Positions 11,980-23,439 of a stretch of DNA of 64,000 bases are shown here, in pieces (the first letter of the stretch is position 1; each line of letters starts with the position of its first letter). The notes under the pieces were generated by a model that saw only the letters and a program-made list of their open reading frames with translations, had not been told where the DNA came from and ran no database searches. Made by a program: the position numbers and the translations under genes. The stretch is from Physcomitrium patens (Eukaryota > Streptophyta > Bryopsida > Funariales > Funariaceae): positions 6,482,178-6,546,177 of the forward strand of contig NC_037253.1 in assembly GCF_000002425.4 (NCBI RefSeq), given 5' to 3'.

Positions 11980-13246
11980 AGTAGGAATAAGAACCAAAGA
12001 AGCACAATACAAAAACAAGTGAAACAAGTGCAATCAAGCAATTATATACTACAAAATTAGTCACAATCTATTCACTATATTTTTATTTAGTAAAAAATAA
12101 AAAAATATAGATAAAAATAAATTTTTAGAAAGATAAATATTTTATCTTCCAATGGTATAAGAAACATATAAATTAAAATTATTATAAATAATTTATGAAA
12201 GATTAAAGATATAAGATAAATAATATGAAAAAATTAAGTGAATAATTTTTACCTCAGAAATAACTTGCTTAAGAGATCAAGAGTTTGAACCTCACCAAGG
12301 CTGACAAGTAATACATACGGATTTTTAAGAAGGGCCATAAGGCCTTAGTCTTATCTTCTTAACTACTTTCAAGGTGCTACAATCCATATTAAAGTTATGC
12401 ACCTCCCTACTTACAAGGACTATACTAACTGCTCGTCCTACTATTTTCTACTAATAAAATCAATATTTTTTCATTTTTAACTTCACCATGGTATTTAAAA
12501 GCACCTAATTAGCCGAAAAATTCTAAAATGGCCTTCAAATCTTGCTCCATATCTTCATAATAGCTCCCAAAGTGGTAAAACTTATTTTTACTAAAGTCTT
12601 AGAAATTGATCTAAAAATTTCTAAAATTTTTTAAATAAAATTTAAATAAATTAAATAAATTCTTAATTTTTTTTATAATATTTATAAAAATTTAGAAATA
12701 TATTTTCTTAACTCGATAATTTTTTATAGTAATGAAATCAATTTAAATTTAATAATTCCTACTTTCTATATAACTAGCTAAAAAGACATGAGGTTCTTTT
12801 CCATACTTCTTCTAACTACTAACTAACATTTATAGTTTTTTTTTATAAGTGATACATATAGATATAAGGCCAATGTAAATATTTATCTCAATAAATAATC
12901 CTTGATACTCAATAATAAGTAAAAATACTAACCAACTAAGATAATTACTTTTAAGACTTACTAAGATTTCATTTTTATAACTAATATTTTAATTTTCTAT
13001 TTTTCTATAGATTTCTACACTCTTCACTATATATTATGGTTTTAAGTACTCTAAATACACCTTTTAATCCTAAAACAACTAATGAGTCAATTTAATGAGT
13101 CACAAAGATATTAATATTTTTCAAGAAGATAATTATATTGAAATGGACGGTGAAAAAATTAATGAAAGAATTAATGCAAAAATTGAAGAGATGATGTGAG
13201 GCCAATTATGACACATGATTCATTTGGCAAAAACCAAAAAATGTGC
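11980..13246 (+). other. A2 3' region of unassigned sequence
   Basis: About 1.25 kb between the integrase end and the A2 3' LTR. It is very AT-rich. At 12270-12310 there is a phrase 'GAGTTTGAACCTCACC' that resembles a tRNA/SINE B box, and a short open stretch lies near 13140-13200. I found no second copy in the window and no clear LTR ends, so I cannot tell a SINE, a solo LTR or plain untranslated sequence apart. Confidence 0.3.
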
Positions 13247-13264
13247 AAGTTGAGAAGAAATAGA
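13247..13264 (+). promoter_or_regulatory. polypurine tract of A2
   Basis: GTTGAGAAGAAATAGA lies directly before the 3' LTR start (TGTCGTATTATAACA at 13265). This position and purine bias are those of the plus-strand primer tract used in reverse transcription. Confidence 0.55.
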
Positions 13265-13625
13265 TGTCGTATTATAACACAACTTTATAGTAAAAATATA
13301 ATAAAAAATAAATTTCTAATTAATATTTAATCATCTTGATTTAATAATAATTTAAATTATTTAAAAATTTTATTTATAAAAAGCCTCTTAATTTTTTTTC
13401 TTTTCTTAATAGCTAATAGATTAAAGGTTAATTAATAATTTTACCTTCTAAGTTGTAGAAATTCTTTTATTACATTAAAAAGGCTATAAATTAATAAAAC
13501 TAAATTAGAAGTGGTAAATAATTAGCATGGTTGATACTAAAATTAAATTGAAGGTAAAGTTGGACTAAAAAATTCCTAGAATAGGTTAGATTGATATTTA
13601 GGAGTCAACCATTTGTAAGATAAGA
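13265..13625 (+). repeat. A2 3' LTR, left part
   Basis: It starts TGTCGTATTATAACA and matches 3605-3965 of the 5' LTR along its whole length. It is broken at TAAGA (13621-13625) by insertion of D-1, and the LTR resumes at CAAGATT (55398). Confidence 0.8.
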
Positions 13626-14142
13626 TGTCAACAACATGAACTAGAAGAAGATGCATAAATCTGAAAAATCTGTATAAAAAAAAAGTGACAAAATAGCAAT
13701 AAAGTAGTATGTATATTAAAAAGAAACTGGAATGGCTATTGCCAAAAGACAAGTAAACTACAAACTCTTAAATCTAGAATAGAAGTAAGAAAGGAGTTGA
13801 CAAGAGTGAAGAAGACTTCAGTCTTGCCTCTATATATACTATCTAACTAAGAGCTACGTGACAATATTCTAGAGGACCTCTAATATATGTTGACTTAGCT
13901 TATAAGGCAAGTTTTTTATATGTGTGCTACATAGTTAGCTTGTTCTTCAAGCTACCAATACATGTGGCACATGGCCAACTTGTAGACAATGTTTTTAATC
14001 TAAAAAGTGAGTTATAGCACCTATAAAGTCAAAGCAACATTTATGAAGCTTCTATAGAAGATATTATGGAATTAATCTATTTTTATCTACTTTTATTTAA
14101 TCATATAGGTAATTATTGATTTACATGTATTTACTTGTGACA
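13626..14142 (-). repeat. D-1 3' LTR
   Basis: This 517-bp LTR matches those at 31127-31678, 47994-48545 and 48691-49239. On the minus strand it starts TGTCACAAGTAAATAC and ends TTCATGTTGTTGACA. It keeps a TATATATAG box, and the predicted transcript start CACTCTTGTCAA is perfect here (complement of 13797-13808). Confidence 0.85.
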
Positions 14143-14183
14143 TTACTTCTTTTTCTAGGTAGAAGTTTTACAAGGAGTGGTTA

Positions 14184-17107
14184 TTATATATTGAAAAAAA
14201 CCAAGATGCTACAAATTATATTTGTCACATACTCTAATCTTTGTTCTCTTGGAAGATGGATAACAAGGCCTCTCAATCATTGATAGTGTCCCATACCACT
14301 ACAGGAAGATCACCCAATTATTTGATTATTGTTGAAGCCTTCATAACTTCTTTCAAATAAAATATTTGGAACACTGTCAAGAATAGTTCCTACTTCTATT
14401 AAAATCACCAAACATCGATGTGAGTGGTTTTTTCTTCTTTTAATTTAATTCAATTTGATTCAATTATGACTTAGATTAAAATTCAATATTAACCTAGGTA
14501 AGCATTTAAACCATAAATATTTAATAAATAAAATAAATAAATAAATGGTATAATAATCATAATTAATTCAATCAAATAAAATAAGTCAAGTATATAATTT
14601 TTTTATGAATTCTTCAATATTATAGTCAAATAACTTAATTACCTTCAAAGATTTATTTAATGAAGTTTAAATTCTAAAAATTATAAGTAAAGATAAAAAT
14701 AAAATAAAATAAAATAAAATTAACAACTAAAAGTTGAGTGAAAAGTTTAAAAATAACCAGAATAAAAAAATTAAAGATAAAAAGTAAAATTTATAAACTA
14801 ATATTAAAAGTAAAAGATAAAAATGTAAATATAAGGTTTTTTCTTTTATCTTTTAAAGATAAAGATGGATGAAAAGATAAAACTTTACCATTAATTATTA
14901 GAATGAATGAAAAGTTCTTAAAAATTATTAAATAATATTAATTAAAGATTATAAGGCAAGTAAGAACTAATATAGCAGATTGAGTGCTAAAGAATGTGAT
15001 TAGAGAATGATTATAGAAGAAACAATAACATACCTTGAGATGTCAAATTATAGGCAGCCATCCTTGCCACTCAAAAATTCACCAAAACTTCCTTGAGACT
15101 CCAATACATGTGAAACTTGGTGTAATTAAGGTTAACTCTAGCATGCTTATATATTCTTAAATCTTGCAGCAATCCGATCTAAAATGCTTGAGATATGGTT
15201 TTTCTAAGTAGAGCCACTTGGGTCGCCTTGGTAGTAAATCCCTTCTACTTAAAAATTCACTAAAATTTGGTTAGTATTTCAAAGTTAAAAATTCTAACTT
15301 TTCTTAGTACTGCACTTAGTAAGCTTCTTTTTACAATATGATTCAATAACAAAACATTAGTAGGTATTAAGCTATGTTTTTCCAAAGTTAATTATTCTAA
15401 ACTGCTAAGGCAGCAGACCTATCTTCACTCTAAAAATCATCAAAAAAAATTTATAGCTTGGAAGTTAGTAATTTAAATGTTTAAATAAAGTAGACTTTAA
15501 ATTACACTCCAAATAGTAAGTTACATTAAAGTTGAGTTAGAAGTCACTGAGTTAAAATTTTTTGAAATTGATGCTTGTATACTCTAAAGGGCAATAGACT
15601 CCATGCCACTTGGAAATTTGCCAAAATTTTTTTTGAGCTTCAAATTTCTCATAGATTATGTCATTAAAAATCTAGTAATTAGAAAAAGATGAATATCAAA
15701 TATTTCCCAAAAGCATAAAAATTTAGTAACTGAGAGGAAAAAATACCAAAGTAGTAACAAGGTGGGAGAAAAGTTTCTTCAATTAAAAGTCTAGAAACAA
15801 TTTGGTAGAACTTTGCCTTACAAAACGAGGAAGAGAGAGAGGGAGCTTTGCCACCCAAGCCCTCTTAATTAGGTGAGAGGAGGCCCAAAGGTGGCGGCTA
15901 CATCTCCACCATCCAAATCAAAAAACTCCTAACCAAGGTCAAGGGTCCACAATCACTCTAAACCTAAATCCGATTGTATGGCTAGAAATACCTATAATTC
16001 AAAAACTAACACTTTTTTTGCAAAACTAACACCACCAATATTTCTAAAATATATTTTTACTCTAAGATTGACTACTGACAAGCCCAAATTTAAGTTCTAA
16101 ATCATAAAAACTAATTAATTTGCTAATTTAGTTGTAAGTTCCAACTATAATTTTTATTTTACTCAATCTACTTGGAGATCAGTAAGGGTTCTTGCCATCA
16201 AGCCATCATGATCACCATTCTTCAATTTAAGCTCCCTTAAACATGAACTCTTAGCAAATCCAAGATCCAATTGTAATTTAGCATTGAATTAATATACTTG
16301 TGAACTTTTTCTTTTTTTCCAATTTTCAATTCCAAATAGTGATTAAAATCACTAAGAGAGGAATTCCACTACAACAATTAGCTCACCTCCATCTTCTAGA
16401 AATCATCGTTATTTTAATAATTAGACTTTATATTTTTAATTCATTTAAATTGTGGTATGAAATTTAACTTTAAAAAAAATTAAAAAATCTTAAAAATTAA
16501 ATAGGAAGATAGAAAAATTAGACTTAAGAGATTTTCTAACCATGGTCAAATTAGAAATTAGTCTTGGAGTTGAAAATTAAGATTTTAGATTAATTAAAGA
16601 TATAATTTTTAGGACCTAAAAAAAAAATTCTACTAAAATTCTAATTTTAGTAATAAAAGAAGATTTAAATCAGATAAAAAAAGAAATCATAGACATTCTA
16701 AGCTTACTATTTTAAAGTTTTTAACAATCACTCAATCTCATAATTAAAAATATCTACCTAATTAATATCCTAAAATTATAATTTAAGTCATAATTAACTA
16801 AAAGACTAATTTAGATCTATAAATTAATCATATTAGTATTAAAATTAATAAAAATATGTTAAAAATTATAAAAATAATTATAACTAATCATTAGAGCTAT
16901 TAATTGTACTCACAATCGGGAGTCCCTTCCAAGGTTGTGTTTCCAAATGTGCTGTATCTTGCCATCTATTCAAGGAAGAACATGTCGTTCTTAAGCATCT
17001 TCATTTCAATTGTGTCGTCTTGAAGGTTGTGACAATCACAATGTCTCATTCAACAAATCAGCAAACAAAAACTTTTGATGTGAATCCACTGATTGTTGGT
17101 TCTCCAT
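14184..17107 (-). pseudogene. D-1 conserved 3' ORF, split by an E LTR
   Basis: On the minus strand an ATG at 17107 begins 'MENQQSVDSHQKF'. The frame runs to 16915, is interrupted by the E LTR (14419-16914), and resumes at 14418 with 'CLVILIEVGTI', 'ILFERSYEGFNNNQIIG' and 'FFNI' before a stop at 14184-14186. It matches the D+ and D-2 copies codon for codon without frameshifts. The internal stops are TGA or TAA where the other copies have Arg, Trp or Gln, i.e. single transitions. The function is unknown; see the D+ copy. Confidence 0.65.
14419..16914. mobile_element. solo E-type LTR (2496 bp) in D-1
   Basis: The ends are TGTGAGT (14419) and ACTCACA (16914), a perfect 7-bp terminal inverted repeat. 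The flanks are ATCGA (14414-14418) and ATCGG (16915-16919), a 5-bp duplication with one G-to-A change; the uninterrupted D-2 copy has ATTGG at the same place (near 31950). There is no coding sequence inside. A short stretch near 15830-15900 (CTCTCTCT next to a 'gtggcggctacatctcc' phrase) resembles the reverse complement of 19390-19480, linking it to the other E copies. Confidence 0.75.
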
Positions 17108-17159
17108 TTCTTTAGTATTACAAATACATAGAAACTACAAACAATTGTAGAAGATAGAA

Positions 17160-17314
17160 TAAAAATTCATTGACCTTGTTTCTTTTATAGCAAAGACTTA
17201 TTATTCTTTATCTTGGTTTTGATGGATGTAATCAATGAAAAGCTTCCACTACCTTTGCTGCATTTGCAAGATTCTTTATTAGCTCTCATGTGCATTCATT
17301 GATATCATATCCAC
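17160..17314 (-). pseudogene. D-1 chromodomain remnant
   Basis: The minus strand reads 'GYDINECT*', then 'KNLANAAKVVEAFH' and 'HPSKPR' before a stop, which is the C-terminal end of the pol polyprotein including the second half of its chromodomain. The Trp of the usual 'TWEP' motif is a stop. The rest of the domain lies at 51820 onward, beyond the F- insertion. Confidence 0.7.
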
Positions 17315-17912
17315 TATTGGGGTAGAGAAAATTTTTCTCAAGAAAGTGCTAGGCTTCTGGCTACCACTAAATATTCAATCAAATCTAAGATATTAAAATT
17401 TCAAGTTTGTATATATAATATTTTTTTTTTTAGTGCAATTACATCAATATATAAGCTGTCTTTGAATTACATGTGTTGTCTTCAACACCCTAAAATTCCT
17501 TCATCTCGACTTAGAATTTATCAAATAAAATATAAAAAATACAGCCAAAAAAGTATTAACTCTAATTCCAGTTGCCAATCTTTTGTTGCTTTTTGTAAGC
17601 ATATTTTATACCCCAAAGAATGATAGTAGATATGAAATTGATACCTTAACTTTAAGTGCCTATAATTCCTTCATAAAAAATCCAAATCATACAAAATTTT
17701 CATCCTAACCATATCCAAAAACCTAAACTTACTGATCTTAGCCTCCAAAGCTCAAATGACTTTGAAAGAAAAACACTAATCGCTAATAAGGCCTTGAGTA
17801 GCCTCCTTAAAACTCATTGGATATGACATTCAATCAATAGGGATGAAGATCTTTATTCTTTGCCTTCATTCACCATACCTTACTTTCATCCTTCTCAATA
17901 AGCTTACTAATA
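17315..17912 (-). repeat. F- 3' LTR, running into an assembly gap
   Basis: It aligns with the F- 5' LTR (50990-51600) without interruption: the same 'TCAAGAAAGTGCTAGGCTTCTGGCT' start (split here for length: TCAAGAAAGTGC, TAGGCTTCTGGCT) and the same tail up to 'agcttactaata'. The remaining 220 bases or so would fall in the 208-base gap that follows. Confidence 0.8.
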
Positions 17913-18120
17913 NNNNNNNNNNNNNNNNNNNNNNNNNNNNNNNNNNNNNNNNNNNNNNNNNNNNNNNNNNNNNNNNNNNNNNNNNNNNNNNNNNNNNNNN
18001 NNNNNNNNNNNNNNNNNNNNNNNNNNNNNNNNNNNNNNNNNNNNNNNNNNNNNNNNNNNNNNNNNNNNNNNNNNNNNNNNNNNNNNNNNNNNNNNNNNNN
18101 NNNNNNNNNNNNNNNNNNNN
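17913..18120. other. assembly gap (208 N)
   Basis: The bases are unknown. By alignment with 51590-51815 the gap should hold about 225 bases of LTR end plus the junction to the internal region. Confidence 0.99.
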
Positions 18121-18127
18121 AACCTAT

Positions 18128-18345
18128 CCGCCTAGAAGCAATTCTCTTCCACCGGAGCGATTCATATCCAGTTGTACAATTCTTATTTTAGCTAGGCCTC
18201 TTTGTTTTTCTTGAATGATTGCATTCCTAGTCTTAATTGTATGATGTTTATTTGGACAATTTTTAGATTTTTAATCTTTTTCACCACAATATAAGCATAA
18301 GCCTTGTTGAAACTAACACTTCTTCTCTTTTATTGTAAGAAGTTT
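18128..18345 (-). pseudogene. gag C-terminal fragment with CCHC knuckle
   Basis: The minus strand reads 'GLCLYCGEKD*KSKNC', a CX2CX4HX4C zinc knuckle whose His codon is a stop. It is followed by 'IQEKQRGLAKIRIVQLDM' and a stop at about 18128. Nucleocapsid knuckles bind element RNA. In F- this piece lies downstream of the integrase, where no gag is expected, so it probably belongs to another element or to a recombinant. It differs from the D gag knuckle (CLYYGEAKHIAQYY). Confidence 0.55.
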
Positions 18346-18419
18346 GAATCATATTGCATTAATTTGTATATCCTCAGATCCAAAGTGTAGAAGTAATGTA
18401 TTTTTTGACGTAGTAGAGT

Positions 18420-18650
18420 TCAAATTTCTAGTAAATAGAAGCAGTTTAGGCCATTGAATTGACTTACCTTAACATACATTAATCAATGCATAAATTATAG
18501 GAAGATGATTCTTCTCACTCTTTCCATAGGCTTCAGGATTATAAGAAGTAGTTAACTTCAACTAAACTCCGTATCTTTTGAAAAAGTCTCTTACTTCAAC
18601 AATATCCAATTCTCCTCTATTAGCTTTTTGAGCTCTCAATTATACTCTAA
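18420..18650 (-). pseudogene. F- integrase fragment (core end)
   Basis: The minus strand encodes 'ANRGELDIVEVRDFFKRYGV', 'LKLTTSYNPEAYGKSEKNHLPIIYALINVC', the same block as A2 integrase at 11225-11370. It contains the conserved 'YNPEA.GKSE' region that carries the third acidic residue of the D-D-E core. It is separated from the upstream part of the integrase (20720-21230) by an E-type LTR. Confidence 0.7.
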
Positions 18651-20710
18651 AATTTAAATTTTTGTTATTTTTCCATTTTATGATAATTAAACATATTAGA
18701 TTAGGATTTATATAAGTAAAATTTAGTTTTATAGAATTTTTAGGATTACAACCCTTGATGGTATAAATCATAGTCTAATTCCTTGAATTAGATTAATTAG
18801 GACTAAAGTGATAAGAGTTAGAAAATTAGAATAGCAACTTAGTTAATTTAATAATTTAGAGGTTGTTAGTTATTACTATAAGGGTTGAATAAAAGCCTAT
18901 GAATACATCTATGATCATTCACATGATTTAGGAGTTGCAATTATAATTCTCTAAAATATTTAGGGAAGTTAGCAATGGTAATTTTGGATTTTCCTCCAAA
19001 TTCGACAAATTTAAGCGGCATGGTGGTTCTTCTACTTAATGGGAGTCTTTTTAATGCAATGGTGGCACCGGATTTACCTCATGGAGTGAAGAAAACAAGA
19101 TCAGCAACCTCTCCTTCAAATTACAAGAGAAGCAATGAAATTCTTATTTTGAAGAATTTTACAAAAATTGCCAAGATCCTTGTAAGTAAAAACTTCCATG
19201 AAAATTATAATTGAGTAGGGATTGAGGCATGTGAGTAGTCGATATTAGCTTAAAAAGGTGTTTTGAATACAATAGTGAAGTTAGATTTACAAAAAAAATG
19301 CATTCTTGACCACTTACAAGAGCCATCAGCCTTGGTAACGAGATTGGCTCTTGGATGAATGAAGGCCGTAGATCTAGATTAGGGATCTTAAAAATCAAGG
19401 GTAGAGATGTAGCCACCCTTCTACGAGCCTCCACTCAATTGTATAAGAGAGGCTTGGTTTTCTAAGCCCTCTCTCTCTCCTCTTTTGGGTGAAAGGCAGA
19501 GAGCTATGCCAAAATTTGGCCAAAACCCTAATCTTAATTTTATTTAGATTTTAATTCTCATTGTGAACCTTGTGATTGTGTATGTATGGATTTTGCATTG
19601 TGAAGGATGGTCATTAAGTTTTAAAATATGTTTCATTGAGGTAGATATCTCCTCGGCCTTTCAAATACTCCAAGGGTTTTAAGGGCCTCGGATTTTCTTC
19701 AATCAGTCACTCAATTTATGTTGTTTCAATGTGATATTCTGAATAGTTGTAGCTTTTTTTGTTATCTTTCCAACAAGTTAAGACTTGCTTGATTTGGAAT
19801 AAGAAGGAATTTTTGGTGAATTTCTGAGTTTGATGGAGTCGACTGCCTTTGCAGTTTGAATCAATTGAGTTTGGAAAGGCATTTCTCAGTGCCTAGTGAT
19901 TGGATTTATTTGAAAATTTGGAAGCATCAAGATTTATAAGCTAAGCTCTGGAAGGCTTAAATTTTATTGAATTTAAAGACGATCTGAATTTTTAGTGAAT
20001 TTCTAAGTGAAGAGGATTGGTCACCGCGGCAGTTTGGATCACTCAATTTCAAAGGAGGAATTCTCACGACTGGATCATTAGATTGCAACAAAGATTGTTG
20101 GATCAAAAGCGACTTTAAGTCAGCCTAGCAAAAAGCTAAGAATCATTCAAATTGAAGCCGATTAAAAATTTTGGCGAATTTTGGAGTAGAAGGGGGTCAC
20201 TGCCTTCAATCCTTAGGTGTTGTCAAGGTACCTTTGCTTTTACCTCTCACTTTATTTTTACTATCGTCTTTACAGTGGCTTGTAAGCTCTACATTTCACT
20301 TTTTGGCTGATAAATTTTAAGTTTAACTTTTAACTTTTAATATTCTCACTTTTAACTTTTAACTTTAACTTTTAATTTTAACTTAATCTTTTAATCTTAA
20401 TTTTTAACTTAAATTTATTTTTAAATTAAATTTTAACTTAGCTTTTAATTCAAACTTAAGTTTTTATTCTTATAGTAAATTAATAGTAATAAATTAGTTA
20501 ATTATTTTTATTGTGTTTGCAAAGTAAATTTCATTTAACATGTTAATTTAATGTTGGTAACCATTACTTGAAAGACCTAAAACTAATTTAATTTTTAATA
20601 TAAAGATTTAAATTAGTCTAACAATTACACAATTGGGAGCTTTCAAATTCCACCTCTTGGACTTGTTGTGTGGCATAGGTTTCATCAAGTGGTGAAATTT
20701 GGCCTCACAA
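18650..20710 (+). repeat. E-type LTR sequence in F- integrase
   Basis: This ~2-kb block separates two halves of one integrase (minus strand). It shares ordered segments with 49390-49910: 'aaattc(g/a)acaaatt', 'ggagtgaagaaaacaagatcagc', 'gaggcatgtgagtagtc', 'aaaaaggtgttttgaa'. It contains CT-rich and 'ggtagagatgtagccacc' phrases. The exact ends and the target duplication were not resolved. Short open frames in it are not supported as genes. The 3' part (20220-20580) is mostly repeated 'ttttaactttta'. Confidence 0.6.
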
Positions 20711-20719
20711 GCTTTCATC

Positions 20720-21730
20720 CTATAAATGTTACTATATCTACCAAAAATATCTTTTAGTATAAATCTACATATTGCTTCTATAGTCTTGGTTCTCAAAGCT
20801 CTTCTTTCAATATAATTTGATAGCTCTTCTTTTGCCAAAATCAAATATTTTATATTTTAAAGTCCTAATAGCATAGCTATCAAATCAATTATCCATTGAA
20901 AATATATTGAAGGTAGATAAGTAGGATATAATACATCTCTATACCTAATCTTGGTTTGTAGTTAACACTCTATGCATGAGCTTACAAAATCTTCTACATC
21001 CTTGCATAAACTCTTTCACTAATACCTCTCTTTGATCTTCGTATATATAACCCAAATTCCTTTGTGTCTTGTCCAAAGTATATCACAATATTTTCTTAAA
21101 ATCATAAATTTAGTTTCAAGATCTTGTACTATCTCTCAATGGAATTTTGTCACCTCTTTTTGGCCTCTTCTATAGAAATCCATCTCTAAGCAAATAATCA
21201 TAGAATTAATGTCTAATATCTTTAAATTTTTTATCCATCTATCCTTCTTATTTCTTCATTATACTCAAATAAATTCTAATATCTTTTGATTTGCCTTCAT
21301 ACAAACTTTTATAGAAATTTTGAATCATATCACCAAAATCCATTCCACCATTAGCAAATGAATTCCCATAACTCTTCTCTTTTTTATCTTCACTACTTTC
21401 ATGTGCCATCATCTTCTTTTTAAAGGTATATCTAGCTTTAGATAATATATTTGCCACCAAGTTTTTTTTACCAATAATATGTACTAAAATAAGGTTCAAT
21501 GTTCCTATGTAGACTATCCATCTTAACATGGCAATGTCTAGAGTAGTATAGTTAATTATCAATACAAGTAATGGCAAATAATCTGTTTTCAAAACCATAC
21601 TTACTCCAATAAAATAATTCTTCTCAACCTTTAGAGTAGTGAGTGCTTTCCAAAGCTCTCTTTTAACTTGTGGATAAGTCCTTTGCCTCTTTGTAAGAAT
21701 CATAGCCTTAATCCTTATAGCAAATCTTCA
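20720..21730 (-). pseudogene. F- RNase H and integrase N-terminal part
   Basis: RNase H: the minus strand at 21703-21440 reads 'MILTKRQRTYPQVKRELWKAL', 'VEKNYFIGVSMVLKTDYLPLL' and 'MLRWIVYIGTLN', with the Glu of 'RELW' and the Asp of 'TDYLP' present. Then 'GKKNLVANILSKARY' corresponds to the 'DALSR'-type end. The integrase zinc region and core start follow (21240-20720), including 'EELSNYIERRALRTKTIEAICRFILKDIF' (20830-20745) before the E-type LTR. This copy is less decayed than A2. Confidence 0.75.
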
Positions 21731-21959
21731 CCCTTTTATATCATCTTATCTAATAGCTCATCCAATTACTATAGGTCTTGTATCTACTTTTACAACCACT
21801 GATCTTCTATATTGATAATCCACTTATCTAAAGATAGATGGTAAACTCAACATCTTTTTCAAATTTTTCATAGCTACCTCTTATTTTTCTTCCCAAACAA
21901 ATCTCTTATTCCTCTTCAATAACTTATATAGTAGCTTTGAGATATGGGCAAAATGAAGC

Positions 21960-22935
21960 ATCCAAATGTGATAGAATACACATGCTCTTAAAAACCTTAT
22001 ACCTTTTTAATATTTCTATAAGCCTTTTTTCTAGATATAACATCAATTTTATCAAGGTTTGATTTTCTATTATACTTGCCATACATATATCCTACTATTT
22101 GAAACTTATTAACTCCAAAGCTTGATTTCTCCAAAGATAATATGAAATTAATTGACTTCAATGTCTCTAATATTTGAGCCACATCTTCAATATGCCTCTT
22201 GACAAACTTTCTACAACCTTCAACCTCTATAGTCTCATCTTTGTCTTCTTTTTTGTTTCTTTTTATAAGTATATCATCCAAAAATAGATTGATTTTTTTA
22301 GGTATAAATTCTTTTAATATTTGGTTTATAGTATTTTATATATGAACCGTTGAGTTAGTTGCATTTTGAGGTAAGATACTTATTTTCATTAAATCCAAAT
22401 GAGTCTTCATGGTAGTTAAATCTCTACTCTCTTTAACCAATTGAAATTGGTCATATCTAGAATATAAGTTTCTAATAGAATAGATGGTATGACCTACAAA
22501 TTTTTCAACCAGTTCATCTACTACAAGACCTGAATCCATGTTCCAAATAGTTACTCTGTTTGTAGGTTGCATATCTTAAATAAACCTTAATACCCCTGAC
22601 TTCTTAGATATTATAAACTATCTATTAAAATAGGAAGCAATTGAAGGTTCCAAAATACCCATCTTTATCTTCTCTTTTAATAACTCTAAAAATTTTGGAA
22701 GCAAAGCTCTAGGCACATGTATAGGCTTTAAATTCCATATAAAATATGATATCATAAAGGTTATCATAGGTACTACAATACTAGGATCCACACATCCAAT
22801 TTCATGAGAAATTAAGGAAAATGCCGTATCATGCACAACGAACATTTCTTGAGATATATTTTTTTCTGTCAATATCAAGAAATCACTCCTTCCAATCTTC
22901 AACTTAAGTAATGATTCTTGAGTAAACTAATATCC
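21960..22935 (-). pseudogene. F- reverse transcriptase
   Basis: The minus strand reads 'SLISHEIGCVDPSIVVPM' (22820-22765), 'LLPKFLELLKEKIKMGILEPSIASYFNR' (22705-22620), 'QPTNRVTIWNMDSG' (22572 on), 'VGHTIYSIRNLYSRYDQFQLVKESRDLTTMKT' and 'LFLDDILIK' (catalytic F-L-D-D at about 22270-22285). Palm and fingers appear in the standard order. It synthesises element cDNA. Stops and frameshifts separate the parts. F-L-D-D instead of Y-L-D-D is shared with A2. Confidence 0.8.
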
Positions 22936-23007
22936 AATTCCGTGCCTCTCTCTTAGACTTAGTTCCTTAATTTCTTACTTAATATTCTCTATAGTATCAA
23001 CTAGTAA

Positions 23008-23274
23008 TTATGTAGCTATAGGCTTTACTTTTCTTGCCATAGTTTTATATTTAGTTTGTACTCTAGCCTCATATTTCAATCCATAGCTTATAGCAAGTCT
23101 ACTATTTGCTACTATCTTTTCTAATTCTTCATAAGTTTCTCTTAAATATGTTTCTACTATAGAATTTCTATCTATGATTATAGCTAAATTTTCTAGAACC
23201 TTTATCAAATCATCTTCTAAACTTATTTTTTTTATTATTCCAACTATGGCTTCATTACTTAAAATTAAACCCAA
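23008..23274 (-). pseudogene. F- polyprotein linker between protease and RT
   Basis: An open stretch reads 'IVGIIKKISLEDDLIKVLENLAIIIDRNSIVETYLRETYEELEKIVANSRLAISYGLKYEARVQ', quoted here only to mark its start and end blocks: 'IVGIIKKISLEDDLIKV' and 'LAISYGLKYEARVQ'. It lies between the protease and RT of the minus-strand element and matches the pattern of A2 at 7440-7700. No catalytic motif is visible; I treat it as a spacer of pol. Confidence 0.5.
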
Positions 23275-23439
23275 TATTTTTAAGTTTTTTTTTATTTCTT
23301 CATTCTTCTTTTATTTATAGAATCTAAATCTTTAATCTTTTGAATATTTATAAATCTATTATTAATTAAGTTCAAAAATCCAAAACTCGTATTATCTACA
23401 CTAGGTTTGTAGATGATTTATTTGCACCCATGTATGTCC

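Noticed and set aside
12270-12310. Possible tRNA gene
   Set aside because: Only a B-box-like phrase is present; no acceptor, D or anticodon arm could be drawn.
17843-18214. 123-codon open frame across the first gap
   Set aside because: It spans 208 N and joins LTR sequence to an antisense gag fragment, so it is not a gene.
19159-19434. 91-codon minus-strand open frame in the E-type LTR
   Set aside because: The related copy at 49260-50440 does not keep the frame; it is a chance frame in non-coding LTR sequence.
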